Below, one piece after another: positions 49,515 to 57,650 of a DNA stretch of 64,000 bases. The notes beneath the pieces are model-generated. The model did no database searches, had not been told where the DNA came from, and worked only from the letters and a program-made list of their open reading frames with translations. Position numbers and translations under genes: made by a program. This stretch comes from Streptomyces chartreusis NRRL 3882 (GTDB taxonomy: Bacteria > Actinomycetota > Actinomycetes > Streptomycetales > Streptomycetaceae). How positions within the stretch are numbered: position 1 is the stretch's first letter; the number at the start of each line of letters is the position of its first letter. The DNA lies in the NCBI RefSeq assembly GCF_900236475.1, contig NZ_LT963352.1:1798001-1862000 (forward strand), read 5' to 3'.

Positions 49515-49563
49515 ATGGGTGTTACAGCCCCCGGGGAGGGGCCGCATCAGGTGGAGCGGTACA

Positions 49564-50061
49564 TCACAGGATGATGTCGATGAGCCACTCGATGGCCGTC
49601 TTGACGGAGATCGCGCCCCCCAGGGTCAGGGCCTTCTTCACCCAGCCCGGAAGGGAGTTCCACTTCTCCTTGAAGTAGCCCTTGCCCTTCTTCGCCCAGT
49701 CCGTCAGCTTCTTCTGCCAGGAGTCGGGCAGCGCCTTGAAGGCCTTCTTCAGCGCCTTCTTCTTCAGCTTGTCCAGCCAGCCCTTGGCAGCGACGTCGTC
49801 GCCGGCGTAGACGGCAGCGATCTCCGCCTGGGTGAGGCCTTCTTCTCTCAGGAGCTGCTGGCCCTCAGCGGAGTCGAGATAGCTGACGAACGCCTCATGC
49901 GAGGAGAACTCGAACTCCGGGTCGAACTCCTCCGGGGTGACGGAGGCGGCAGCGGCCGTCCGGCGCTGCTCGGTCGCCTGCGCCGCCGTGGTACCAGCGG
50001 CACCCAGGGTGAGGGCAGCAAGAGCAGCGACCGCACTCATGCGGATATGCCGACGATTCAC
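49564..50061 (-). CDS. Exported pro-protein with Lys/Trp-rich bacteriocin-like C-terminus
   Basis: 165 residues from GTG 50061 (GAAGGA upstream). Residues 1-29 are a Sec signal peptide (ending AAQA). Residues 44-90 are acidic: 13 Asp/Glu against one Arg. Residues 94-165 are the opposite: 17 Lys, six Asp/Glu (net about +11) and six Trp, in amphipathic helices (KGWLDKLKKKALKKAFKALP, DWAKKGKGYFKEKWNSLPGW, AISVKTAIEWLIDIIL). Size, composition and the KG..W..LP.W pattern recall the leaderless four-helix bacteriocins aureocin A53, epidermicin and lacticin Q, but with a signal peptide and acidic pro-region. I infer a membrane-active peptide kept neutral until cleavage. No published family is recognised. 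The frame is intact among decayed neighbours. Confidence 0.75.
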   Translation of the reverse strand: MNRRHIRMSAVAALAALTLGAAGTTAAQATEQRRTAAAASVTPEEFDPEFEFSSHEAFVSYLDSAEGQQLLREEGLTQAEIAAVYAGDDVAAKGWLDKLKKKALKKAFKALPDSWQKKLTDWAKKGKGYFKEKWNSLPGWVKKALTLGGAISVKTAIEWLIDIIL

Positions 50062-50587
50062 TATCGTGGTCCTTCGGGTAAGACGGTGCGGGCGCTGCCT
50101 CCCGGTGCACTGATGGCCTGGAAACCGTGTGCGTCGGAAATGGCGGTGCCCGCACCCCCGGGCGTCTGTGCCGGGGGCGGTGAAGAACCTAGCCCTCTTT
50201 CGATCATCAGTTCCAGATGTTGAGACGCATATGCCCTGAACCTTTCCTTGCCTCCGGACGGGCACTCAGGAGATTCTTCGCATACCGGACGGACAGATCC
50301 GGACGATCTACGGCAAGCTGCCCGGCGGAAAGAACAAACCGGACTGGCTGCTACCGCCACCCCGAAACCTCAGGTTCCGCTCAACTCACGTATATCCCAC
50401 CGAGTTACTCCCGTGGACAACAGCGTGCGGGGCCCGCGAAAACGTCACACCGGTGCTGGTGGTGGCTTCCGGAACACGGGCGGGAGCGGTCCGCTGTACC
50501 GATGTCTCGAAAGGGACCGGAGTATCCACCCCTGGGCTGAGCGGTCACTCCTGCTTCGGGCGGACGCCCCGGCACTCCGCTGTTGGG
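50062..50587. promoter_or_regulatory. Divergent control region of exported protein and CPBP protease
   Basis: 526 bases without a gene. On the minus strand TAGGTT (50191-50186) could be a -10, with TGGAAC 18 bases upstream (50215-50210), the GGAAC resembling ECF-sigma -35 sites. The implied leader of about 120 bases contains a CCCCCGG/CCGGGGG hairpin (50155-50161 with 50171-50177). Nothing decisive is seen before the CPBP gene. Confidence 0.35.
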
Positions 50588-51655
50588 ATGCTGGCGATCA
50601 TGACAACTGCATCTCCGGACCTCGCCGGCTTCGCGTATCACCGCATGGGCCGCCGCACCAGTCGGCAGCGCTGGTGGCGGCCAGTGCTCGGCAGCGTGCT
50701 GTTCCTCCCGAGCTGGCTCGTGCTCGTTCTCCTGCTGTACGCCTTCTCCTACGCCCTCGGAACAGCAGCCGGATACCCGGAACTAGCCGACGGCGGTGTG
50801 GACTTAGGCCCACTGCGCAACACAGCACTGGACCTGACGTACCTCGCGGTCGCCCTGCCCCTCATCCTGCTCGCCGTACGGTGGACCGAGCGACGACCTG
50901 CCGGCACCCTGTCCTCGGTTACCGGACGACTGCGCATCCGCTGGCTGGCATGGTGCCTGCTCGCCGCTCTCTTCCCCGTGACCCTTCTGGCGCTGAGCAC
51001 CATCTTTCTGCCGGACGACAGTTCTGCTTCCGGAACGTCCGCGGCATGGGTCGGCTGGCGATCGTTCCTCGTCTCCCTGGCCGTCCTGGCCGTCTTCGTT
51101 CCGGTACAGGCCGCAGCCGAGGAATACGTCTTCCGGGGCTGGTTGACCCAGGCAGTCGGCGCCTTCCTGCGCTCCCCGTGGCTTGCCGTACTCCCCCAAG
51201 CCGCGCTGTTCGCCACCGCCCACGGCTGGGGCACCACGTGGGGCTTCATCGACCTGCTTGTCTTCGGCCTGGTGGCGGGGTGGCTGACCATCCGCACGGG
51301 CGGCCTCGAAGCCACCATCGCCCTGCACGTCCTGAACAACCTGCTGGCCTTCGGCGTCTCCGCCGCAGTCGTCGACGGACTGTCCTCCGACGAGACCGCA
51401 GCCGACGCACCCTGGCAACTCGCCCTCGCGGACATGGCAACCGTCCTGCTGTACGCCGCGATCGTGCTGCGAGTTGCCCGTCGCCAACGCCCGCAACACC
51501 TCGCACCCCCGGTGGCCACGCCGCCCGCACCACCGGCACCGGACCCGTACCCCCAGCCGTTCGTCACGCCTCCGACCGGCAGGTCCTGCTCATACGACAC
51601 AGCTTCCGGGCGGGACCGGCCAAACTGCGCCGAGACGCCAAAGAGAGGCATCTGA
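50588..51655 (+). CDS. CPBP-family intramembrane metalloprotease (Abi/CAAX type)
   Basis: 355 residues (ATG 50588; a second ATG at 50600 is equally possible, neither with a strong Shine-Dalgarno). About seven membrane helices. The three CPBP motifs are complete: EEYVFR (178-183), FATAH (208-212) and HVLNN (247-251), so the glutamate/histidine metal site should be active. The C-terminal ~70 residues are a Pro-rich cytoplasmic tail. CPBP proteases process prenylated or membrane proteins and include bacteriocin self-immunity proteins such as PlnI. It is divergent from the exported bacteriocin-like gene, so maturation or immunity are both reasonable hypotheses. Confidence 0.85.
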   Translation: MLAIMTTASPDLAGFAYHRMGRRTSRQRWWRPVLGSVLFLPSWLVLVLLLYAFSYALGTAAGYPELADGGVDLGPLRNTALDLTYLAVALPLILLAVRWTERRPAGTLSSVTGRLRIRWLAWCLLAALFPVTLLALSTIFLPDDSSASGTSAAWVGWRSFLVSLAVLAVFVPVQAAAEEYVFRGWLTQAVGAFLRSPWLAVLPQAALFATAHGWGTTWGFIDLLVFGLVAGWLTIRTGGLEATIALHVLNNLLAFGVSAAVVDGLSSDETAADAPWQLALADMATVLLYAAIVLRVARRQRPQHLAPPVATPPAPPAPDPYPQPFVTPPTGRSCSYDTASGRDRPNCAETPKRGI

Positions 51656-51799
51656 TGGCCCCCCGCGGCGGTGCTGCCACCCCAGGATGAGCAGGGCCAG
51701 GCGCTGACCCCGAGCTGATAGGGCGCGCCATGCAGGAAGTGAGCCTGAACACTTTGGCCAGAGGGCTGCCTGGTCTCCCACACTCGCGGCAGCCCAATC

Positions 51800-54619
51800 T
51801 CACCGGTTGAGTTCAAACCAGACCACCTTGCCAGTGCTCAGCCGGGTCGCGCCCCAGCGGTGGGCCAGCCGATTCACCAGGTACAGGCCACGTCCGGCCT
51901 CGTCGGTGACGCGGGTCTGCTGCAGCCGAGGGAGTTGCGGCACGTCGTCGCTGACCTCGCAGCGCAGCACGTCCGTGCGCAGCAGCCGCATGGTGACCGG
52001 CCGGGAGGCGTACCGCACTGCATTAGTCACGATTTCACTGACCAGTAGTTCCACGGAGTCCGTGAGTTCCTCCATGCCCCAGCGGGTGAGCGCGCGGCGG
52101 GCGAGACGTCGGGCCCGGCTGGGGGCCGTGTCATCCGGCTCCAGGAACCAGTAGGCCACGTCGCTGGGTGCGATCCCGTCGAAGCGGGCGGCGAGCAGCG
52201 CGATGTCGTCGTCCCGGTCGCCACGGCCGAGCATGTCGAGCACCTCGTCGCACAGCGCTTCCAGTGGTGGCGGCTGGTCTGGTCCGGTGAGCTGCGCGAC
52301 CGCGGTGAGCTTCTCCCGCAGCTGCTCGATGCCGGTCCACACATCCCGCAGGCGGGACTCGACAAGGCCGTCGGTGTACAGCAGCAGGGTCGCGCCGACA
52401 GGCGCGTCTAGCTCCACCGCATCGAAGTCGACACCGCCGACCCCGATCGGGGCACCGGCGGGCACGCGCAGCACCTCGGCACGGCCGCCCAGGTGGAGCA
52501 GGACGGGTGGCGGATGGCCGGCGTTGGCGATGGTGATGCGGTGCGATACCGGGTCGTAGACGGCGTACAGGCAGGTCGCGATGTAGTCAGTGCCCAGTCG
52601 CTGGGCTTGCTCATCGAGGGCGTGCAGCACCTCGTGCGGCGGCAGGTCCAGGCCCGCGAGCGTCTGTGCAGTGGTGCGGAGTTGGCCCATAAGGGCTGCC
52701 GACGTCATGTCGTGGCCCATGACGTCACCGACGACCAGGGCAACCCGGCTGCCGGGCAACGGGATCGCGTCGTACCAGTCGCCGCCCACCCGGACCGTCT
52801 CCGCCGCAGGCAGATAACGGGAGGCCAACCGCACACCGGTGCAGCGGGGCAGGGTCTCCGGGAGCATTCTGCGCTGCAGCTCGTCAGCGATAAACGCCTC
52901 GCGCCCGTTCAACGCTGTCCTATCGATGCTCAGTGCACTGTGCGTGGCGAGCTGCGCCGCCACCAGCAGGTCGTCCTCCTGGAATGCGCGCCGCTCGGGG
53001 TTGCACAGGAACAGCGCGGTGCCGATCACCCGGCGCCGGCCGCGCAGTGGCGCGAGGATCGCGCGCTTTCCGGGTGGGACGCAGCACTCAGCGTTCTTTC
53101 CGAGCAGCTCGGGCAGGGCCGCCCGGGCTGCGGGCGTGTTGGTGAAGATTGGGCGCACGCCGCGCAGCACCTCGGCGAGCGCGCTACCGGGCCGAACCTC
53201 GCACAGCTGCGTGCCGACCACGTCCAGCTCGGTGGGCTCCAGCTGTACCAGCGGCATGAACCCCCCGTCGGCTTCGCCCTCCCCCGGCCTATGGTCGGTG
53301 CGGCTCAGCCGGAGCACCAGCGGGCCGGTGGGCCGCTCATCGCCGACGGGCAACGGGTCGCGTAGGTAGACCAGGATCGCGTCGGAGAAGGTAGGCACGG
53401 TGGCCCGGCACAGCCCCATCACAATTTCGTCCAGGTCTAGGCCCCGGGCGATGCGCCGGGTCGCGGCACCTATGTAGCGCAAACGATCAGCCGACAGGCG
53501 CGATGCATCGACAGGAAAAGTGGCGTCGGTGCTGGTCAGCTGGTTGTCCCGGGTTGTTCGGGACAACGTAGAGGGCTCTTCATCTGCCCGAGGCAGGGAC
53601 TGTTGGGTGACTAAGTGCTGAGCTTGGGCCGGCACCAACTTGATGGTGCCGCTGGCAGAATCCGAGCGCGGAGATGCGCGATACCCCATGTCCTGGGCAG
53701 CTTGCTGAACGGCATCGTGCTCCTCATCAAGCACGGCCCGCGCCTTCTCCAAGGCAAGATCGACATCGTCGAGAGCCGCGTCATCGTCAGAGATCGCTTG
53801 CAAGCCGGGCTGAGGAGCCTGGGGGGTCAGCTCCTGCGCGAAGTCGCGATCCTCATATCCTGCCCACTTGCGCAGCTCAGCGAGTTCGGCTTCCAGAAGC
53901 TGAATGCGGCGCGCAGCATGGTCGGCCACCTGCTGGGCCGTGTCTCTCTCCTGCTCTGCACGAGCCAGCTGCTGACGCAGATCGATCTGCTGCCGCTGCG
54001 CGCGGGACAGGCGTAGCTCGAGCGCTGTGTGCCCCTCCGGGTCCGTTGGCGGTAGCACCTGTAGGGCGTCAACCCGGCGTTTCAGTTCCACCGCCTTTGC
54101 CTGAGCCTGGCCGAGCATGGCGAACAGAAGCGTGGCGATCTGAAGCGCCTGCGCCCGGCTGCGCTCGCTGGCCTCGTAGGCCTGCCGGACGACCTGCAGT
54201 TCCTGATACACCTCAATGGTTCGGTCCTTAGCCGCCAGCAGGTCATGAGCGAGTGCCAGCTCTTTCGTGCCCTCCGCAAGCGGCGTCGGACTGGCCCGGG
54301 CCCTTTCCCATAAGTCTCGTGCCATCTGCAGGCGCTGCCCGGCACGGTCGACCGGTTCGTCGGGGAAACAGACGTCAGCCACCGCTTCGACCAGGTCCCA
54401 CGTCAGTGCCTCACCGGACAACAGATCACGCAGTCGGCGCACTTCGGGCACCGCCCCGGCCGTGAAGTGGTCCGGCGTAAGACGCTGGTGGAGCTGCCTC
54501 ACCGACATTGAGGCATCGTCCAGCCAGGACCGCACCTGCTCAACCAACTGATTGATCTCAGCACACGACCCTCTGGGCGGTGCCCACGGCCGGCCCGGTC
54601 GTCTCCCCTTGCCCCCCAC
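51800..54619 (-). CDS. Coiled-coil/GAF/SpoIIE phosphatase with C-terminal RsbW-like kinase domain
   Basis: 939 residues from GTG 54619. Residues 20-110 resemble a helical XRE-like or effector-sensing domain; 120-250 are long Gln/Glu/Arg coiled coil; about 385-570 a GAF domain; 590-812 a PP2C-type SpoIIE phosphatase with all metal motifs (GGDWYDA 612-618, GDVMGHD 631-637, TDGLVE 749-754, DDDIALL 803-809); 825-939 a histidine-kinase-like ATPase with N box SEIVTNAVRY and DEAGRGLYLV. Such fused phosphatase/anti-sigma proteins act in partner-switching control of sigma-B-like factors, common in Streptomyces. No anti-sigma antagonist gene is adjacent, so its partner is elsewhere. Cytosolic. Confidence 0.9.
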   Translation of the reverse strand: MGGKGRRPGRPWAPPRGSCAEINQLVEQVRSWLDDASMSVRQLHQRLTPDHFTAGAVPEVRRLRDLLSGEALTWDLVEAVADVCFPDEPVDRAGQRLQMARDLWERARASPTPLAEGTKELALAHDLLAAKDRTIEVYQELQVVRQAYEASERSRAQALQIATLLFAMLGQAQAKAVELKRRVDALQVLPPTDPEGHTALELRLSRAQRQQIDLRQQLARAEQERDTAQQVADHAARRIQLLEAELAELRKWAGYEDRDFAQELTPQAPQPGLQAISDDDAALDDVDLALEKARAVLDEEHDAVQQAAQDMGYRASPRSDSASGTIKLVPAQAQHLVTQQSLPRADEEPSTLSRTTRDNQLTSTDATFPVDASRLSADRLRYIGAATRRIARGLDLDEIVMGLCRATVPTFSDAILVYLRDPLPVGDERPTGPLVLRLSRTDHRPGEGEADGGFMPLVQLEPTELDVVGTQLCEVRPGSALAEVLRGVRPIFTNTPAARAALPELLGKNAECCVPPGKRAILAPLRGRRRVIGTALFLCNPERRAFQEDDLLVAAQLATHSALSIDRTALNGREAFIADELQRRMLPETLPRCTGVRLASRYLPAAETVRVGGDWYDAIPLPGSRVALVVGDVMGHDMTSAALMGQLRTTAQTLAGLDLPPHEVLHALDEQAQRLGTDYIATCLYAVYDPVSHRITIANAGHPPPVLLHLGGRAEVLRVPAGAPIGVGGVDFDAVELDAPVGATLLLYTDGLVESRLRDVWTGIEQLREKLTAVAQLTGPDQPPPLEALCDEVLDMLGRGDRDDDIALLAARFDGIAPSDVAYWFLEPDDTAPSRARRLARRALTRWGMEELTDSVELLVSEIVTNAVRYASRPVTMRLLRTDVLRCEVSDDVPQLPRLQQTRVTDEAGRGLYLVNRLAHRWGATRLSTGKVVWFELNR

Positions 54620-54752
54620 GGGCCCTCCCGCTCAGTTGTTCACCGGACAACCCCCTGTTGTCGCCGGAGAACATTCAACCGGCTCACCAGCGGGTTTTAC
54701 TCAGGATCGTCCCAATCCCTTCCCGGTGAAACCTCATCAAGGCGGTGCACTC

Positions 54753-54950
54753 GTGAACTACGGCTCCACGGCGTTCCTGCTTCTCGTCCTGGCGGTGGCC
54801 GTCTTGTTCGCCACGGTTGCCGCAGTGATCGCCTTCGGCCTTGCCCGTTGGGAGGGAGCCGCCATTCCGGCGGCCCTTTCACGCAGCGGTGTCACCTTTG
54901 CTGCAGCCCTGACCCTGTGTCTTGGCATCCTCGCCTTCCTTGGCCGGTAG
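54753..54950 (+). CDS. Small two-helix membrane protein
   Basis: 65 residues from GTG 54753. Two hydrophobic helices (TAFLLLVLAVAVLFATVAAV and ITFA-like VTFAAALTLCLGILAFLG) with a short ARWEGAAIPAALSRS loop between. Of a type often annotated as hypothetical in Streptomyces accessory DNA. Divergent from the SpoIIE phosphatase gene. Confidence 0.6.
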   Translation: MNYGSTAFLLLVLAVAVLFATVAAVIAFGLARWEGAAIPAALSRSGVTFAAALTLCLGILAFLGR

Positions 54951-55047
54951 CCCGTCAACAAAAGGTGGCCCACTCCTCTGGGTGAGGACGTCCTGGCGGC
55001 GACGGAGCAGGGTCAGTACCTTTCCCGTGGCCAGACCGACGCAGGCG

Positions 55048-55266
55048 ATGGGCGACGGGGGAAGGTTACGGGCGCTGCGGGTCGCTCTGCGGATGGTGAT
55101 CATGATCGAGGTGCTGCTGTGCCTGGTGTGGCTGGTGCGGGCCGGCTGCCTCACCGGGCAGCGCCCGAACGACGGAGACATCGCCCGGTGGGTGCGCGCG
55201 GAGCGCCGGTGGAAAGGGACAAGCAGAGCGGCCTGGTGGGCCTCGGGCGCGTGGCTGAACTGCTGA
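55048..55266 (+). CDS. Short hypothetical protein with one membrane helix
   Basis: 72 codons from ATG 55048: a basic N-terminus, the hydrophobic stretch VIMIEVLLCLVWLVRAG, then a polar WVRAERRWKGTSRAAW tail. No clear ribosome binding site. May be a genuine small gene or a fragment; not recognised. Confidence 0.35.
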   Translation: MGDGGRLRALRVALRMVIMIEVLLCLVWLVRAGCLTGQRPNDGDIARWVRAERRWKGTSRAAWWASGAWLNC

Positions 55267-55740
55267 GCCGGACTGGGTGTCGTCAACCAGACTGCGGCCG
55301 CCGGGCGGGAGCCGTTCACCCGGGCCGCCACAGACATCCCTGAGAGCTACCCGCTCGCCAGCACAGCGGCACGTCGCGTCAGGCGACGCGAGACCAGTGC
55401 GCCACAACATGGCTGACACGGCACACCTCCGGCCAAGAGGTCCGCCTCGTACAAGACCGCGACGATCTCGAACGGCGGGTGGTCGAAGACGACGGAGGGC
55501 CCGTCCCGCGCTGGGGCGGATGGCGTCGCCGAGCCCGCTCGGCTACGTCACCCTGTGCCCGCCGTGCTCGGGAGCCGCCTTCCAGCGGTACACCGGTGAC
55601 CTGCGCGGCGTGCTGTGCGACTCGCCCCGCGTGCGAGGCACCCGCGCCGTCGACCACCTGTGCCGCCTGTGCGTTGTGCGGCAGCTGCAACACGTTCGAG
55701 GGCAAGAGCTCCCCGGGCGCCTGGAGCACTAGGAGGGTCC
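55267..55740. other. Stretch with only gene debris
   Basis: No intact gene. Short protein-like pieces occur in different frames, for example GQEVRLVQDRDDLERRVVED followed by a frame change near 55480, and LGYVTLCPPCSGAAFQRYTG, which suggest one or more small genes broken by indels. Confidence 0.4.
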
Positions 55741-55875
55741 GTGCTGCACTTGCTGGAGTGCCGCGGCTGCCTGGAGCGGCGGTCCCTGCCCGGCCGGTAC
55801 CACGTCGCCATCGTCCAGAAGCATCTGGAGGCGACCGAGCGCCACCGCGGCCGCCGATGCCGACGCCAGATGTAG
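55741..55875 (+). CDS. 44-residue hypothetical protein
   Basis: GTG 55741 is preceded by AGGAGG at an ideal distance. The peptide starts LHLLECRGCLERRSLPGRYH and ends in a very basic tail (ERHRGRRCRRQM), with a CxxC pair. Not recognised; included because of the strong translation signal. Confidence 0.45.
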   Translation: MLHLLECRGCLERRSLPGRYHVAIVQKHLEATERHRGRRCRRQM

Positions 55876-55884
55876 GTCAGGCAC

Positions 55885-56079
55885 GTGGCACTCGCCCACG
55901 GCGCGCACCGCTTTGAGCTGGATTGCTGGTGGCACAGCCAGAAATTGACGAAGGACGTCACGGTGCCCGAGACCGTGGCGCTCGTACGGGACTTCGTCGA
56001 CCAGGCTCCCGTCGCCGCGCAGCCGGACGCCGCGGTGCCGGCCGCGCGTGCCGCGTCGGGCACCACGGCGCCTTCCTGA
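55885..56079 (+). CDS. 64-residue hypothetical protein, uncertain
   Basis: From GTG 55885: AHRFELDCWWHSQKLTKDVT and VALVRDFVDQAP look protein-like; the Ala-rich tail does not. Ten bases after the preceding small gene, without a strong ribosome binding site. Could be a coupled small gene or remnant. Confidence 0.3.
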   Translation: MALAHGAHRFELDCWWHSQKLTKDVTVPETVALVRDFVDQAPVAAQPDAAVPAARAASGTTAPS

Positions 56080-56140
56080 GTGCTAAAGGCCACCTCCGCC
56101 CGCCGCCAGGAGACCCCTCATCAGGGGTGAAGCCCTCAGC

Positions 56141-56162
56141 GCCCGCCCGGCATCGGGCGGGC
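56141..56162 (+). terminator. Hairpin terminator before the PASTA lipoprotein gene
   Basis: GCCCGCCCG-GCAT-CGGGCGGGC, a perfect 9-bp stem, followed by TATTGTAAAAA. A smaller hairpin ACCCCT-CATC-AGGGGT (56113-56128) lies just before it. The AT-rich bases after it (56163-56192) probably hold the promoter of the next gene. Confidence 0.75.
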
Positions 56163-56267
56163 TATTGTAAAAATCGAGCATACTACCATAAAGCGACACG
56201 CCTGCCTCGGGAATCCCGCAGGTCGCGCTTGCCGACCCCTCGCCCACGCACGACCCTTGGGGGGATC

Positions 56268-56906
56268 ATGCACACCCAAGTACGCACCACCCTCGCTGCG
56301 GCCTGCCTCACCACGCTGGCCAGCCTCAGCGCCTGTGGCGGCAACGGCACCCCCACTGACGACGAGCCGACGCGAACGCCGGACACCACGACCAGCGCAC
56401 CCGCCGACAAGCCCACGCCAACGCCAGAGTCCGCCTCTCTGCCAGACATGATCGGCAAAGGCCTGCAGTCCGCGCAGGACCAGGCCCAAGATGCAGGCTT
56501 CTACAATCTGACCTCACACGATGCCCTCGGTCGCGGCCGAGAGCAGTTCGACGACCGCAATTGGAAGGTCTGCTTCCAGGCCCCAGACCCCGGTCAGCAC
56601 CCGACCAACTCCAAGGTCGACTTCGCCACCGTCAAGCTCGAAGAGACCTGCCCGGCCACCGACCAAGGCACCCAGACCGAGACTGCCGGAGCGTCGATGC
56701 CCGACTTCAAAGGCAAGTCCGTCAAGGTCGCTCGCGAGGCACTCCCTTCCAACGCCAGCATCGTCGTCAACGACGCCTCCGGCGAAGGCCGCGTCATCGT
56801 CATCGAGTCCAACTGGAAGGTGTGTTCCCAGGAACCCGCTGCTGGCACCAAGCTCGAAGGTCAACCAGTGACGCTCAACGCTGTGAAGTTCGAAGAGACC
56901 TGCTGA
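56268..56906 (+). CDS. Lipoprotein with two PASTA-like repeats
   Basis: 212 residues from ATG 56268 (GGGGG upstream). Signal peptide with lipobox LSAC (Cys23), then a Thr/Pro-rich spacer to about residue 56. Two PASTA-like units follow (58-128: LPDMIGKGLQSAQDQAQDAG, NWKVCFQAPDPGQ; 143-212: MPDFKGKSVKVAREALP, NWKVCSQEPAAGT), each ending in EETC and holding a Cys pair (102/128 and 186/212) likely to form a disulphide. PASTA domains bind peptidoglycan stem peptides or muropeptides. Here there is no kinase or penicillin-binding domain, so it is a wall-facing lipoprotein of unknown role. Confidence 0.8.
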   Translation: MHTQVRTTLAAACLTTLASLSACGGNGTPTDDEPTRTPDTTTSAPADKPTPTPESASLPDMIGKGLQSAQDQAQDAGFYNLTSHDALGRGREQFDDRNWKVCFQAPDPGQHPTNSKVDFATVKLEETCPATDQGTQTETAGASMPDFKGKSVKVAREALPSNASIVVNDASGEGRVIVIESNWKVCSQEPAAGTKLEGQPVTLNAVKFEETC

Positions 56907-57124
56907 GACCCGCCGGCTGACAGTCCAGCATCGTCAGCAATGTCCCCTCACACGTGCCACAGGCAATCCGGCCCCAAGCCCACCGTCGATTCGGTGTAGG
57001 CACCCAGTAGCACCCGCTGCCCGATGACGGAACCGAAGGCCATCACGCCGCTTCACACCCCTCGCGGATACGCGAGCGAGCCCGTACCAAGCGGTCCGCT
57101 CGCAGGCTGTTCGGGGTGCGGCTG

Positions 57125-57650
57125 CTACAGGTCGAACTCGAGGTGCTGGATGTCCGTGAAGTGGACCTCCTCCAACTGGCCGGCGCGGCGGCCGCCGTCC
57201 CGGAAGTACACCTCCTTGAGCGCCTCAGCGGCGATCTCCTTGAGGCGCTGCTCGGTGGCGCCCTGCTCCTGGCAGCGCCACCGTGAGGTGACGCAGGCGG
57301 TCCTCGTCGGTGGATCCGACCGGCGCGGTGTAGCCGATCCGGGCGCGCGTGTCGATGACGATGCCGCCGGTCGTCGCCGCCTGCTGCCGGGCCTTGGCCC
57401 GGATCTGCGGCTGCAACCGGGCCTTCACCTCGCGCTCCAGGCGCGCGGCGAGGTCCGGGCGCGGCTTCTTGATCCGGTCCTTCACGTACCGCTCGACGGT
57501 GCGCTGGGAGACCCGCAACATCTGGGCGACCGGCTTGGTGCCCTTCATCTGCTTGACCAGGTACCGCATCTGCGCGCCCGCGCTCTTGGGCGCCGGGCGG
57601 GTGAACGCCTTCTGCACCGCGGCGTCCAGGCCGTCCCCGAACAGGCTCAT
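57125..57650 (-). pseudogene. tpg: Telomere terminal-protein gene tpg, frameshifted
   Basis: ATG 57650 has GGAGGAGAGG upstream. Residues 1-127 are a clear Streptomyces Tpg (the protein that caps linear chromosome and plasmid ends and primes end patching): FTRPAPKSAGAQMRYLVKQ, a helix-turn-helix VAQMLRVSQRTVERYVKD, and GGIVIDTRARIGYTAP. After Pro127 (57270) the frame is lost; the proper C-terminus (QEQGATEQRLKEIAAEALKE, YFRDGGRRAGQLEEV, ending at 57125) continues in another frame. The length deficit and phase fit a deletion of about 29 bases. Function as a terminal protein is very unlikely. Confidence 0.85.
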
